Part shown: positions 1-13,059 of the stretch, piece after piece | How positions within the stretch are numbered: the stretch's first letter is position 1 | Layout: each line of letters starts with the position of its first letter | Assembly (NCBI RefSeq): GCF_041146395.1 | Contig: NC_090989.1 | Location: 243,464,843-243,528,842 of the forward strand | DNA: 64,000 nt | Direction: 5' to 3' | Origin: Eulemur rufifrons | Taxonomy: Eukaryota > Chordata > Mammalia > Primates > Lemuridae | Position numbers and translations under genes: made by a program | Notes under the pieces: model-generated | What the model was told of the DNA's origin: nothing | Seen by the model: only the letters and a program-made list of their open reading frames with translations | The model's database searches: none

Positions 1-192
1 CTATGACCATAGCTCTCTATTATCACTTCTTTTTGCTTTCCAGAAAGAAAAAAAAAAAAAAAAAAAAGCCAGGTTTTACACTACTTCATAAAGGTCTTGC
101 AATCTCTCACCCTGCCCCAATAGTGTTAACATTCCATACTCCTACCCTTTACCTTTGTTCAACCAGTTTGCTCGTTAACAAGTGAAAATATA

Positions 193-536
<344 letters not shown>

Positions 537-1165
537 AACAAGTGAAAATATACCTGTTATTCCAAAGGCTACATTTAGAAGTCATATTAGCACTGTCATA
601 CAGAAAGAAGGAATTTGGAATAGTAGCAGAGAGAAGAGACAGCTTATTCACACACTACTCTTACTTCTCTATGCCTAAACACTTAAGGACAATGAAGATT
701 GGGGACCTTAAATGTAAGTGAAAAATAAATGAAGGAAAGTTTCAAGTGATCAAAATAATTTAAATGAAATCTAGTCTGGGAGACTGCTATAAACTGATGA
801 AACATAAAGCCACTGAATCATATATGCATTCGGTAATGTGAATAAATGAAAACTCAATTTCTTTTCTAGAGTAGTACAATTCTCAATCAGCCAAGAAAGT
901 AAAAACAAAAAACAAAAAAATACCACTTGGGACCCACATTCACATCTAGGACTTCATGGCTTTCCTTTCACAGCAGGGAGCGCTCAACAAGTCAGGCGGT
1001 ACTCTGCTCCAGATCATGTGACTATGGTATTCCCATTATAAAGAGCCACTTCCCATAGGTTACAAGATAAGCACCCACAGTCTCAAAGGAAGCTAATTTG
1101 CAATGAAGCAGGCAACAGCAGAAGCAGGCAGTCTTTGCATGGGAGCAGGTGAGGCAAGAGGCAGT

Positions 1166-1320
1166 GAACAATGGTTAAAGATAACAATTCTCTAATAGGT
1201 GTACCTGGGCTCAAAACTAGGTTGAATTCATTATGAGCTCTGTGAACTTGGGACAAATTCTTTAGGCCTATTAACACGTAATTATACCTTCTTTGTACGG
1301 TTATTAGGAATAATTAAATA
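1166..1320 (+). repeat. MIR SINE
   Basis: ACCTGGGCTCAAAACTAGGT, then TGAGCTCTGTGAACTTGGGA and ATAATTATACCTTC-like text follow the MIR tRNA-to-core order. Confidence 0.6.
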
Positions 1321-1839
1321 ATTTCTAATCCACATGAAATGTTTAGTCTGAAAACCTATGTGACTACATTATAAATATTATTTACCTCTACATCCACCTG
1401 AAAATGCAAAGACCCAGACCATTAAAGTTGAGAGTAACCTGAGTCCGTGACAGTGTTCTAGAATAATTTACTCATGCAGTGACATTCACTGCTTTGTGCA
1501 TTTCAGATGAGTGTGGGTGGTGTATCTTAAAAGTTATCCTAAGATATATTTAGGAAAACGGGTTTATATTTAGTGCTTATATAAAAGCTTTGAAAACATA
1601 CTTGGGTCAGTTATTTTTTTTTTTTTTCCAATGTCCAGTCTTCAGTTCACACTGTTTCTTTAAAAAAAAAAAAAAAACACTCCAACACAAATCTTCTCAA
1701 AAAGGCATTTTTCAGTAACTGTTGTCAAAGAACCACTTTCCACTACCACAGGCAGGACAAAGGTGCTTAGATTTATATAATCTCAAGGTGGTAACAATGT
1801 TTAATACTAAACTTACGTTTAGGGGCTTCTAAGACTTCA

Positions 1840-2035
1840 CCATTTACAATGCATTTTAAAAACTACAGTATTTGTCTGTGCCTCGAAACAACTCCATGAG
1901 GGAAAGCAGGGTACAAATTAGTTATTTTATAGCTGGGGAAGCAGGCACAGACAAGGTAAACAACATGACTAAGGTTATACACAACTAGTGTTGAATTCTG
2001 GATTCACACTCTCATCTTTTGACTCCACGTCCTTG
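1840..2035 (-). repeat. MIR SINE
   Basis: AGTTATTTTATAGCTGGGGA, CATGACTAAGGTTATACACA and ATTCTGGATTCACACTCTCA are the reverse-complement MIR core. Confidence 0.6.
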
Positions 2036-2599
2036 GCCTTGTCGTCCAGTTTTCCTTCCCCAACACCACACACTGCGGTCACGAGCTTCTCAGTGCACTT
2101 GTTCTAAGAGTTTGGAAAAATTAAATGAATCTTGGCTATTTCCTAAACTCACAAACTGAGCTCAAGACAGAAAACAGGATGTCACCAGAAAGTACAGTTA
2201 AGTCAAAAGTTATTTTATTTCACTTTCCATGAATAGTTTTTAAAAGTAACTCTTTCTAAGATGAGTGGCCACTAATTGAGATGAACCAGAGAAACTGCAC
2301 ATAATAATTAGAATTTTGAAGCTAGTTTTTCTTCCATTCGAATTCCTAGAAACAAGCAATGCCACCCACCCCCACCCCCTTCCAGGAAAGAAAGATGTCA
2401 GGAAGGGTAACTGCCCACCTCCTCCTCCCAGAGGGGGGCTGCAGGCCTCCCCCCATCCCTTCCTTTCTTGGGATTAAGCAGCTCCCTTTCCCTCCTTCCT
2501 TTATCAAGGATATCACTGTCATCAACATCCTCCCTTCCAAGAAAACAAAACTTTTCTTCTTCTTCCATCTCAAAGGATTATAAATAGAAAATGTACTTA

Positions 2600-4600
2600 G
2601 ACCAAAGTGGGAAGAAGGCTTGTCGTGGGATACGGACTTGCACTTTGGAGATTCAAATCAGTTTCAAGACCAAATCTTGTAACGACAGTTATCAGTACCC
2701 TTCTCTATTCTCAATTTTTTTTTTTTTCCTGTGGATTTGGAGCTTGTACAGGTACCTTGCTTTAATACTCACCTAGAGAACCATGCAGGGGCTATCTTCA
2801 GCTTCAAAGGGTTAAGTATCTTTGTGGTTCTTCAAGACTAAATTCCCTTGGAGGAGACCCAAGAGGTTTGTTTTAAATGACAAATTCTATATTAGAAATA
2901 CTTCAATATAATGAACTTCCAAAATAACTTCCTACCCGGGTCAACATAGCTTCTTCCTCCACCTGCAAACTGTTCTCTGATCTACATTCACTGGATTAAT
3001 ACATGGGTTTGGATTTTCACTGCCATTTAAACAGATGAATATTCAATGCCTGAGGAGCAAGGTTATGAAATGTCAAAACTACTAAGTGAAGGATCTAATT
3101 TAAGAGGCAGCCAGAGAGTCTGCAATTTAAATATTTAAAGATGATACAAGGAGTACAACGCTGAACACCAATCTACTCCAAAGATAGCAATTTAAAACCC
3201 AGGTTTATTCTGGAATTTCTCACAACCCTACAAGTGATATAATAAACAAAGACAAGCAATATTGAGATTATATGAGAGGAGAGAAAGGCAGGCAGTTAGA
3301 AGTAACATGCAAATAAATGCTCTAGCCAATGGCTTCTCAAATTGTTCTTCACAAATGAGATTAGACTGGACAAAAAAGAGATAAAAATAGATTTATCAAA
3401 GTAATTAGGTCTCAAAAATGGAATAGTTTGAAATACAGTATATTCCATGTAATTAAAAACTCATTTCTTCATCAGCAGCTAAAACTAATTATACATTAAA
3501 CATGCAAAGATGAGTAACACATAACACTAAGAGTGGGCTATCAAAACACAAGTTAATCAAAATACACAGAACTAAAAGGAACGAAAATATCATATGAATA
3601 AGAATTTGTAATTTATACATGTACATAGTAAAGTTTAAAATCCCAGTACATCACTTTCAATAGAAGTCCATTTAAACACTTGTCCAAACACATAACTACT
3701 CTCATTTCTCTGATTCATCAATCGAAAGATCAGTCACAGTGGATATTAATATCAACAGATTAAAGTGATAAGGTCCATAAATGACCAAAGCAATTCACTC
3801 TTTTTTAAACTAAGAGCATTTGAAAAATCACCCACTGACAAGATCACCATTGAACAACTTTTATCATTTGTCAATTACTGACCCAGGACTAGAAACATTA
3901 AACCTAAAAATTAGATACTTGCCACTTTAGACTTTTTTGAAAAGCTCCATTCAATCTCTCCAACTGAAAGGATTGGATAAGGTCATAGTTATGCGTATTT
4001 AAACTGAATTAATTGCTGTTCAAAAAAAAAAAAAAAGAGTCTTGCTTGATAGGACCATCCGGAAAACGACACTATCACAAAATAAAAGTTGGCTCTGGTA
4101 GGCAGTAGCAAAGGTCTTGTGAGAGCAAGACTGACTATCTAGACAGTTGGATACACTGGACCTTCCAAAAGACCTCAGAAGTAAAGTACATTGATCTCTA
4201 ACCACAATTCAGGCCACAGACTTCAAAATTCACCCAAAAGGAAGACACGTACTTTGATCCTGCTTCTAAATGCAAAACCCTACCAGGAATAGGTTTCAAA
4301 TACACATCAAGGCATATGCGTAACATACACCAAGATTAAATTTTCAATCAGGAAGGGCATATTTCACAATGGGTCAAAAATGAGTATGTCTGAGAGGACA
4401 ACAAATTAAAGATTAGCTCCAGCAGAGATGTTCGAACTAAAAGAAATAGTCACATCTAACAGGAAGGCTCATAAAAGGTATTATTAGGGCAGTTACCTTT
4501 AATGAATATTCCAAGATACAGAATTTAGACAACTATATCAATGGAAAATACATATACACTTTAAGATTTTCAGTTTCTTAGTCCCTTATGCATTCAGGGC
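2600..4600. other. Unique AT-rich intron sequence
   Basis: I see no repeat family, gene or clear regulatory motif here, only A-rich text and an A14 run at about 4022-4035. Confidence 0.5.
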
Positions 4601-4659
4601 ACTGGCTACCTTTTCTATATAAGCGTACATAACCTTCAGTAGTTTCCCAAAGCTTCCTG

Positions 4660-4975
4660 TTCGCTCACTTCCCTATGTTAACATGAGCTGCTCCTTCCAC
4701 CCATCTAAATTTCAGTCATTTCAGACAACGCACAGGCATCACCTAGTCCCTAAACTCAATGCTCATCAATCCTCTCCAGTACAGTCTGAGTTAGGGACCT
4801 CTTATCTGACCCACAATGCATTATATGCTTATTCTCTTAAAAATGGACCAATCCAAGGTGTACTTCTCTGTTATCCTGTCTTCTGATTGACAGAACCCCT
4901 TGAAATAAGAAACCTTGTCATCACACTACTTTGTACACCCTGGTACCTGCAACACATTTATTGAAATGAAGACGA
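4660..4975 (+). repeat. Diverged L2 LINE 3' region
   Basis: CCTGTTCGCTCACTTCCCTA through GATTGACAGAACCCCTTGAA and CTGGTACCTGCAACACATTT resembles the L2 3' end (…agctccttgagggcag…). Highly diverged. Confidence 0.5.
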
Positions 4976-5249
4976 TTTATAATCATATACTCATTTGAGA
5001 GAGATTATTTTTGAAACCTTGTTTAAAAGTTAAGAGAAGCCACAAGCCACATTGTAATGTACCAAAAATCATAGGTTATGGTATTTTGTGCATAGACTAG
5101 AATGAAAATTCCATTAAACATTTTTAAAATAACGTTTCATTTCTCAAATGGAGATTCAAGTCCCTAGAAGCAACAGTCTCTGACAGAATAATATATTGAC
5201 AGCAGGGGGACAGTCTTAATTTTGGAGCAAAAAGAAAATACAGTGATCA

Positions 5250-5400
5250 TTTAGTCCAATTTCTTTATATTTAGAAAAGAGGCAGGGCTGAAGCACAGAA
5301 AGGCAAAGTGACTTATCCAAAGACACAAAGCAAAAGAATTAAGTGTAGCATTCAGAGGTCTTGACTCTTCATCAAAGGTTCCACATTATACCATTATCTG
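5250..5400 (-). repeat. MIR SINE fragment
   Basis: AGAAAGGCAAAGTGACTTAT and CAAAGACACAAAGCAAAAGA match the reversed MIR core. Confidence 0.45.
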
Positions 5401-6949
5401 CAACAACAGCCTTTGAAATCATGAAATGTTCTTATGTAATGGCAGTTATCACAAGAATGATCAGATATTTCCAAAGAGATATCAGAAGAGATACTGCAAG
5501 AAGGTTAAAAACCTTAGCTTTGTAAAATATTTTCTTAAATACACATAAGGAGATATGAAACAAGTCAAAATGAATCATTCTCATAGGATAGTTACTATAT
5601 TTCTTCTACCAGTAATGCCTGAGAATTATGCAGGAGATGTTTGAGAAAAATCTAATTACATGGGGTTGAGGAAGAATAAAGAGAAAAATCAAACTAAGAA
5701 TCTTGAGACTAGTGTTTTACACCAATAATAATGTACCTATAATTGAATTTTTGATATTATTATTTCTGTCCTTTTTAAAAATTACATGCCATTTAACAGA
5801 AAGGGAAAATAGCAACTAGATGTTTACACTAAGGAGACTTCTCGGTCTCATATCATTTTCAAGTCTTGGTGCAAAATCATTAAAGAAAAGTCAATGCAGT
5901 TGATCTTAGTTTCAACTTAAAGATGAAGCTAAGAATAAATAATGTCCTAAGAATAACTAATCACATGACCTTGCTAAAGACAATACTAAAACTACCAAAT
6001 AGCCACAGAAAAATAAGGTATGATGGTTGTGATTAAGCAACTAATCATGAACTGCAGACTTGCACACGTCTTAAACTCAGCCTCTGAAAAACTACACTGA
6101 GCAAGGTCTACTAAATGCTATCCAGTTTCATCCATGTGCATTCTAAATGAGAGTCTCAATAGGCTGTCCAGACCAACATTTTTACTTTTTATTAAAAGTA
6201 TGGCTGGAAGACCATTTCTGTCCTTGTATTCTTATTTCTCCTTAGTTGTAGTACACAGTCGGTTCAACAAGGATGTCTTATGTTGGAAAAGGCAACTGGA
6301 GTGTATGGTAAAGATTCTTGAAATTCAACTTAGGCCACAAATGTCTTTCAAATTCCTAAGTACCTCTACAGGTAAAAAAAAAAAAAATTAACAAAAAATA
6401 AAATACAAGTAGAGCAACAGTAGTGGATATGGCATCTAAGGAGGGGTGGATAAATCAAATCCACTATGGCAGTGGAGGTAAACTAGTCATTCCAGGAACC
6501 TGTCATTCCATATTCCATTTCCAGTCTTGTATCTTCAATTAACCCACACAAATTCTAGAAACTGATTACACTTAAAATGGTATTAAAAAATAGACATTAA
6601 AAAATAGGAGTTTCAGCTGTCACCACCAAAGACTCTATTCCTACCCTCTCTGCATTAGGAAGTTTCCATAAATGGTTAAGAAAGCTAACTCCCTTACTAT
6701 TAACCTTAAAAATGAGAAATAAGCCTGTATTTGGCCACATAATCTTTAGAAATATTAAGTAACATAAACAGGCTGGAACTGAGGCAAACATGAGTTACTT
6801 TAGTACTAGGCCAAAAATCTTACAAAAAAGCAGAAGAGAATGCATTATCCCTGGTGAAGTTCTAGCCACAACAGGGCATACTATGAACCAGTGACCAGAG
6901 TTGAATGTTTGAACTAGACCCCTTGAAAGTTAAGGAATAAAAACACATG

Positions 6950-7140
6950 GAACAGAATCACACAGAGCCAGGTCCAGGTCTTAGTTCTGTCACTTGCCAG
7001 TCAAGTAACTCTGGAATAATTTTCTTAGGTCCTTTTAAACCTCTATTTCTTTACTTGTAATTTGATGTTAATGATAGTACTCACCTCATGGAGACCTTAC
7101 AAGTATTAAATGGAATAACAGAACTATTAGCACAGAGCTG
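6950..7140 (+). repeat. MIR SINE
   Basis: GTTCTGTCACTTGCCAGTCA, CCTCTATTTCTTTACTTGTA and ACTCACCTCATGGAGACCTT follow the MIR consensus order. Confidence 0.65.
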
Positions 7141-7199
7141 TAGAACCATAATTTTTAATCATAATATGTAATATTACATATACATCATAACACAGATAA

Positions 7200-7360
7200 T
7201 GATAGCCCCTGAGTTTTAATAAGTGTTTACCATGTGCCAGACACTGTCCTGGACATGTTACGTATGTTAATTCAACTGATCCTCTCAACAAGTCTATGAA
7301 TTTGGTAGTATCACCAATATCCCCAAATTTACAGAAAACTCAGACATTACTATTATTTTT
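7200..7360 (-). repeat. MIR SINE
   Basis: AAGTGTTTACCATGTGCCAG, CACTGTCCTGGACATGTTAC and TTACAGAAAACTCAGACATT match the reverse-complement MIR. It lies next to the opposite-strand MIR at 6950-7140. Confidence 0.65.
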
Positions 7361-8094
7361 GAGGACAGATGAGAGACAGAGGAGACTTGGCACACAATGT
7401 ACGCGCTTTAACATAAAAGCAAAGATTACATGTATAAGGCTTCTTCCAAATCCATGGTAATTATTACTAAAACTAATTCTTGAATATTTCAGGTATTCTG
7501 GAAGATGATGGAAGATGAGTGTGCTGGAAAGCCTGTGCCCGGCTGAAATGTGAGGAAGAACGTTGCCTTACTGTCACACCGAGAGCCAACATCTAACATC
7601 TTTACATGAGCTGACAGAAAAGCCCCACTTAATTCCATTTCTCCCATCGAACTATTACATATTAAATCCTCATTCTCTCTTGTAGAGCCCTGTTAAAGCT
7701 TAAACCTAGTAAAGTAAGATGTGATGTAAGAAACAATACGTTTTGGGGGGAAATAGTAGAAATAATAAATGGCCATCACAGAGTAACTCCTAACTTCAGA
7801 TTAAGGTTATGAGTATGTTTCTACATGTAGGATGGGGTTATAAATTACTATGCCATCAGCTGCCTAATGATTCAATGTGCTTTTCCAATATTAAAAAAAA
7901 AATATACTGAGGAGGCTACACTAGCAGGTAGCACTAGAAAACTTTCACTTTAGACACTTTCATTAAATATACCATGAACACATTAGAGAGACTTAAAGAA
8001 AAATCACAGTACTTAGGCTTCTTAAATACTGCCAGAGCACCAGACTGCCTCAAAGCTTCCTCCCAAGGTTAAGAGTATTACAATTCAAAGCTTT

Positions 8095-8210
8095 TATATT
8101 ATTAAGTTTTGAGCTCCTAGATGGTTGAAACTTAAGTCTTACGTGCATGCCTATCTTCTAGTCCCACCCACCAAGTAGGTACTCTAATACCTGTTGAGTG
8201 GATATATCCC
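8095..8210 (+). repeat. L2 LINE terminal fragment
   Basis: TTTGAGCTCCTAGATGGTTG and AGTAGGTACTCTAATACCTG match the last 100 bases of L2. Confidence 0.5.
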
Positions 8211-8738
8211 ATGGCCTGTACAGAAGTTGTTTCTGAAGTACCTCTCAGGCAAGATGATTAGATATTGTGATATTTGCCCAAACAATCTGGCTCCTTATGC
8301 TCCACTGGAAACAATGCAGGTTAAAGGAGCTCATAAAAAATATATGTACTAATCCAATTCTTAGAAAGCCATTCTCCAGTAATGGCTTCTTAATGGTTCT
8401 TTCAAGATTCTGAAATTTGACCCGATGATATCTCCAACAGAAGCCATACCGTCAAGATAACTGCCATAACTTTATCACCAAAAATATACTTGAGTTATGA
8501 CTTGTGTAGTATTTGAATATCTAGTATGCCTAAGGCACTATCAACAGATTAAAATGCTTATTTAGGAAATTAAACCTAAAGAATGACTGACTATACACTG
8601 GCTGGCGTAAGTAAAGTGAAGCTGTTTAAGAATAAAGGTCAACTAGTACTGGTTGGTAATGTGGAAAAAATTCTCATCAAGACAATTTTGGAAGATTAAA
8701 CATCCTAGGGCTTTCACCTACTCCTTCATCTAAGGTCT

Positions 8739-8758
8739 GAGAGAGAGAGAGAGAGAGA
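8739..8758. repeat. (GA)n microsatellite
   Basis: About ten GA units, uninterrupted. Confidence 0.9.
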
Positions 8759-9049
8759 TGATAGATGAAGACATAGGCTGATGGACATTAAGTAGAAAAT
8801 CTCACATAAAGGGATACCTTTAATTAAATCTTCATGTTTTGTAGAAAAGAAAAAGTAGATTAAGTCCTTTACACATTCTTCATACAGCCATATCTTCAAT
8901 GTATAGTGACACCTACCAGGAAGTGACAGGAGTATTGAACCACCCACCCAAAGTTAAGGATGGCTTAAAAGAAGGGGAAAAAAAAAAATCTCCAGAAAAT
9001 TTCACTTTAAATTTCACTTAAGTTGTGACTTTTTCCATCTTTGAGCACA

Positions 9050-9450
9050 GAGAGCAGTTCTCTGTTCTTTCTTATAAGCGACAGAAAGAACTTCCTCATG
9101 TAGAAGTTATAAATAAAAATGTAAGCAGTTTGCGAGGTGCTCTGAAGACAAAGATCCCTTTGCCTTCAGAAAGCAGACAACCAAATAGGAGAGAAAGTGG
9201 AATGTGCAGTGAAAAGTAAGTGCTTTTATGGCCAAATAAAACTTGGTGAATGACAGGGGTATCGGGCAGTGTAGGCAGAGAATGACCCAAGGCGTGGAGG
9301 ATCAGATTTGCCTATCGGAGGAGGAAAAGCCCAGCTGAGCCAGAATAAAGATTTCTGCAGTACACTGGTAACACTGGAACAGTGAGTTAGGGGTAGATTC
9401 TAGAGCCCTTAAATGTCAGGGTGAAGCTTTCACGAGCAGAGGAATGACAA
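9050..9450 (+). repeat. Possible fragment of the same old repeat family
   Basis: GACAAAGATCCCTTTGCCTT and the following insert-like text resemble the family's 5' half, but the match is weak. Otherwise unique intron sequence. Confidence 0.3.
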
Positions 9451-9499
9451 TCAGAATGTTGGGAAGTATTATCTGACAGAAATGTATGAAAGAAGAACA

Positions 9500-11680
9500 T
9501 GAAGATGGTTTTCCCATCATAACCTAGGTAAGGGCAACTGTCAAAATCAGTGTGGTAGTAAAAAAGCTAATTTATACAACATCTACAATAAGTTTCCTTT
9601 TGTTCTATAACTAGAAAAAAAAATCTGCTTTACAACAATGTTGGTTCAGATACCCAAGTCATCTTTGACCCACTAAAGAGTAATGAAAATATAATGATCC
9701 TGTCTTCTGCATACACTAAATACTACATAGAGAAACTTCATCTTGGTGCCATTTCTAAATACCTTAAATGAGTCCCATAGGTCACCATGGATCTTTGCAG
9801 AGCAAGGGAGATATGTTTCTATGAGCAGAAATGAATTAATCTACCCAAAATTCATTCCTACAGTTCCACTTATAAATTAGGTCTTCACTAAAAGGGAGTG
9901 AATGTAAACTATGAGACTACGTTTTATCAAATTTTCCTGTCCATCTTTTTTTTATGGTTATTACTTGACAGAATAAGTATGCTTTATAGTTTTCAGATAT
10001 AAGCTTCTCCCAAAAGGTATACATTGTTTAAAAGCCTCTGTGCTTTTTGATGAGACACTCCTCCATGTGTAAAACCCTTTTTCTTTCTCCACCTGATAAA
10101 CCTACCTTGGAAAACACTATCACCTCTGAAATCATAGCAGAGGCCTCTCGACAGCCAGTGACATATCCATTTTAATTGTACTCTGCATTCACTTATCATA
10201 CGTCCAAATAATGGTCATATAAAGTAAGTGCTGTCTTCCCTGCCACACAATGGCATCAAGGACAAGACTGTCTCTTATTTTTACACTGTTTCAACATTTA
10301 GCAAAGCTAAGTGGCACACACCAGGCACCAAAAATGCTTGCAGAACTAAATACTTACCTCATTACCCACAGATATTCCCTGTCCAAGACTGTACATAGCC
10401 AAGATTATACAGTCTTAGAAAAACAAATGCAACTTACAATTAAATATTTTTTAAAAAATTTTACATTTGTTCATCCTTGCCCTTTGTTTGGGGTGGGAAG
10501 AAGCACACACATGATGGACATGAGTAACTTTTAAAGTGAATGATCCTCCCTATAAATGTGGAGCCTGACTGCTAGTCTTGTTACAGTTCCATATAATATA
10601 ATAAGGTTCTAAGGGGATGGGAGTCTTGAACATGAAATAATCACTTTCACTAAATTTAAAAAATTATTCCTCACTCATCCAAAGAAAAATTCCTAACAAG
10701 TGATCTTCCTCTTAAACAAAGGACAAGATATTCTATTTCAACAATCCCCCTTCAAACACCTGTTTTAAATTTAAAACAAAATCTGCAAACCATGCCTATA
10801 TCGTTAAGTAAACCATACAATATCCCAGAATTTAGTGTTTTGGGGCCTGATTTGATCCATTTGTCAGGGATCTAATATATAGGCACATGTACACATATAT
10901 ATACACACAAAAAAGTTACAAAAGCAACTCACTTTCTTTCAAGGGTAGACTGTCTTTGGTAAGCCTCAATCAGTTGAAATTGTGTGCCAGCTATTTGAAA
11001 AAAAAAAAAAGGCAGTAAAACAGGAAACATTTAGGATTGCCTATGGCATTTAAAAGGCTGAGATGGAAATTTGTGTGAGACACATCTGACAGAGGGGAAG
11101 TGGGGGAGGATAATAGAAGTGTTATTAAGTGCCCTCCCCACAGAGCCAAAGGAAGTTTTACCTACATATATTTTGTGGACCTGACATAAGTTACACAACT
11201 ATGAAAAATGTATTCAATACATCAGGGGATAACCTCTGAAACATTACTGAGTGTTTTATGACTTTAAATCTACCAAGACATTTCTCTCTCTACATGATTA
11301 GACGTTAGAGAATAACCACAGGGAAAGCTTTTTTTAAATGAACTGATTTGCAACACTAATAGTCTCATTCAAACACGATCCTTCATTCTCCAAATATCTA
11401 TTAGACACCTGAGCTATATATTCCCTCAAACAGCTTTAACAACAAATAATTACTGTATTCCTAAAGCCCTTTGTGTGACAGGTGTAAAGATTCTACAAGT
11501 AAAAGGGTTTTTAAGGAAAACATGGACAACTGTCACAGTACACAACAAAGAGACTGCATCATTACCACTTACAGAACTCCCGCAGAAATTTAAAGAGAGG
11601 GCAGTGGGGACAGGGACAACCACCTTCATCTTTGTTCCAAGACAAAGTGTTCTCCTACTTCTGATCTGCGGAAGCACCTT
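9500..11680. other. Unique intron sequence
   Basis: No recognised repeat. An A-run near 10998 and AT dinucleotide text near 10890 only. Confidence 0.5.
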
Positions 11681-11689
11681 GAGAATCCC

Positions 11690-12010
11690 GTCCTGAGGTA
11701 TTTAATTACACTGAATGATCTGGCACCAGGCCCTTTTCCCTGGGTCTCGCTGATTGATAGCATCAATAACACTCACTGGCTGTAATTAAACCACCAAATA
11801 GTATCCCCTTTGCCACTCGGTAGATCAATGTTCTTTAATACTCAAAGAACAAAGTACAAAGGTGAGAGGGTTGTTTTTACCCCTCACCTTCACAGCTCAT
11901 TTGACTTTGTGCGCCAGGATAGTTTGCAGACGATGCATATTTCACAATTCCCCCAAGACATCACTTAATGAAGAACGCTGAGAAAAATCCTTGGTTTCTT
12001 ATTAATCCAT
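11690..12010. promoter_or_regulatory. Candidate intronic enhancer (homeodomain-site cluster with hairpins)
   Basis: Within 320 bp there are TTTAATTACA, TGATTGATAG, ATCAATAACA, GTAATTAAAC, GATCAATG and ACAAAGTACAAAG, matching homeodomain, PBX/HOX-like and SOX-like core sites, plus two tight hairpins at 11830-11890. No repeat family is recognised. Function is inferred only. Confidence 0.3.
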
Positions 12011-12724
12011 TTTTGCAAATCTGAGCAGGGTGGAAACATTCTAAGCCTTTTGGCAAGAGTATACACTGCTTTCAGGTAGCCTTGGTGACAAAATTTGGTT
12101 TACAGGTCAAAAAGTTTCTAAATTAAGGATGCATATAGCAAATGGGTTTTTTATTTTTAAAAAATTAATATTCAATGTGTGGGAGTTCTGATAATAGAGC
12201 AAATTCCCATTTATTCAGGCCCTGTTTAGGAAGTTCAAATATTAAGATACTGCGGAGGGTTGGGAGAGGGGTGTGGTTAGGAGCCTATACATATGAGATG
12301 AATTTTTATTGCATTGTAAAAACAACTTTCACAATCTAAGGAACACAACCATCTTGGATCATATAACTCAACTTCCAATCTCTACAGAATGAGACACTCA
12401 TTTTTACAAGGATGGGCCCTAAAGAACCGTGCTACAAATTCCCCAAATACTCTCAGCATCAAATAATAAATTATGCTAATGTACTCATAATGCTAAAGTA
12501 TTTAATGACATACAAATGCTCTGAAAATGCACAAATTGTGTGAGAGAAAAGATGTATTTCTTCTTAGGTAAATTCAGCATTATATTCATTAAAAACACAA
12601 TGGTTAATCCCAACTATTCAAGATATCAAGATATAACCCACAAATGAAAATCATGTTATTTACAAGTAGATTTGTTTTGAAGCAAGCACCACAGACCTAC
12701 CCAAGTGCAAATCATTAAGATTCA

Positions 12725-12905
12725 CTAAACAGTATTTCCAAGGTCAGGCTACTGCCTGCTTAACAATCACCTGCGGTAGCTATTAAAATATAATTTCTTC
12801 AGCCTCACTCGGCAGATAATCAGATTCAGTAAGAATTGGTTAGGGTCTAGAAATCTGCATTTTTATCAACCACCCCACCCCAGTTGATTCTGATGAACAT
12901 TAAAG
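12725..12905. repeat. MER5-like hAT element
   Basis: AACAATCACCTGCGGTAGCT, then TTGGTTAGGGTCTAGAAATC, ACCACCCCACCCCAGTTGAT and TCTGATGAACATTAAAGTTT show the MER5 palindromic layout. Confidence 0.6.
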
Positions 12906-12939
12906 TTTTGCCAGTCCCTCGTGTAAAGGGATTTAAAAT

Positions 12940-13050
12940 AGGCAATCCTCAAACTCTGGGGCATATTAGGGTTTCCTAGAAAGCTCATAGAAATCTTAGA
13001 TGCCAAGCCTCCTCCTTGCCACCCACTGACGTTAGTTTCTGAAAAAGACA
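12940..13050. repeat. MER5-like hAT fragment
   Basis: ATCCTCAAACTCTGGGGCAT and AGAAAGCTCATAGAAATCTT resemble the MER5 left half. It is adjacent to another copy at 12725-12905. Confidence 0.45.
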
Positions 13051-13059
13051 AATGCCCAT

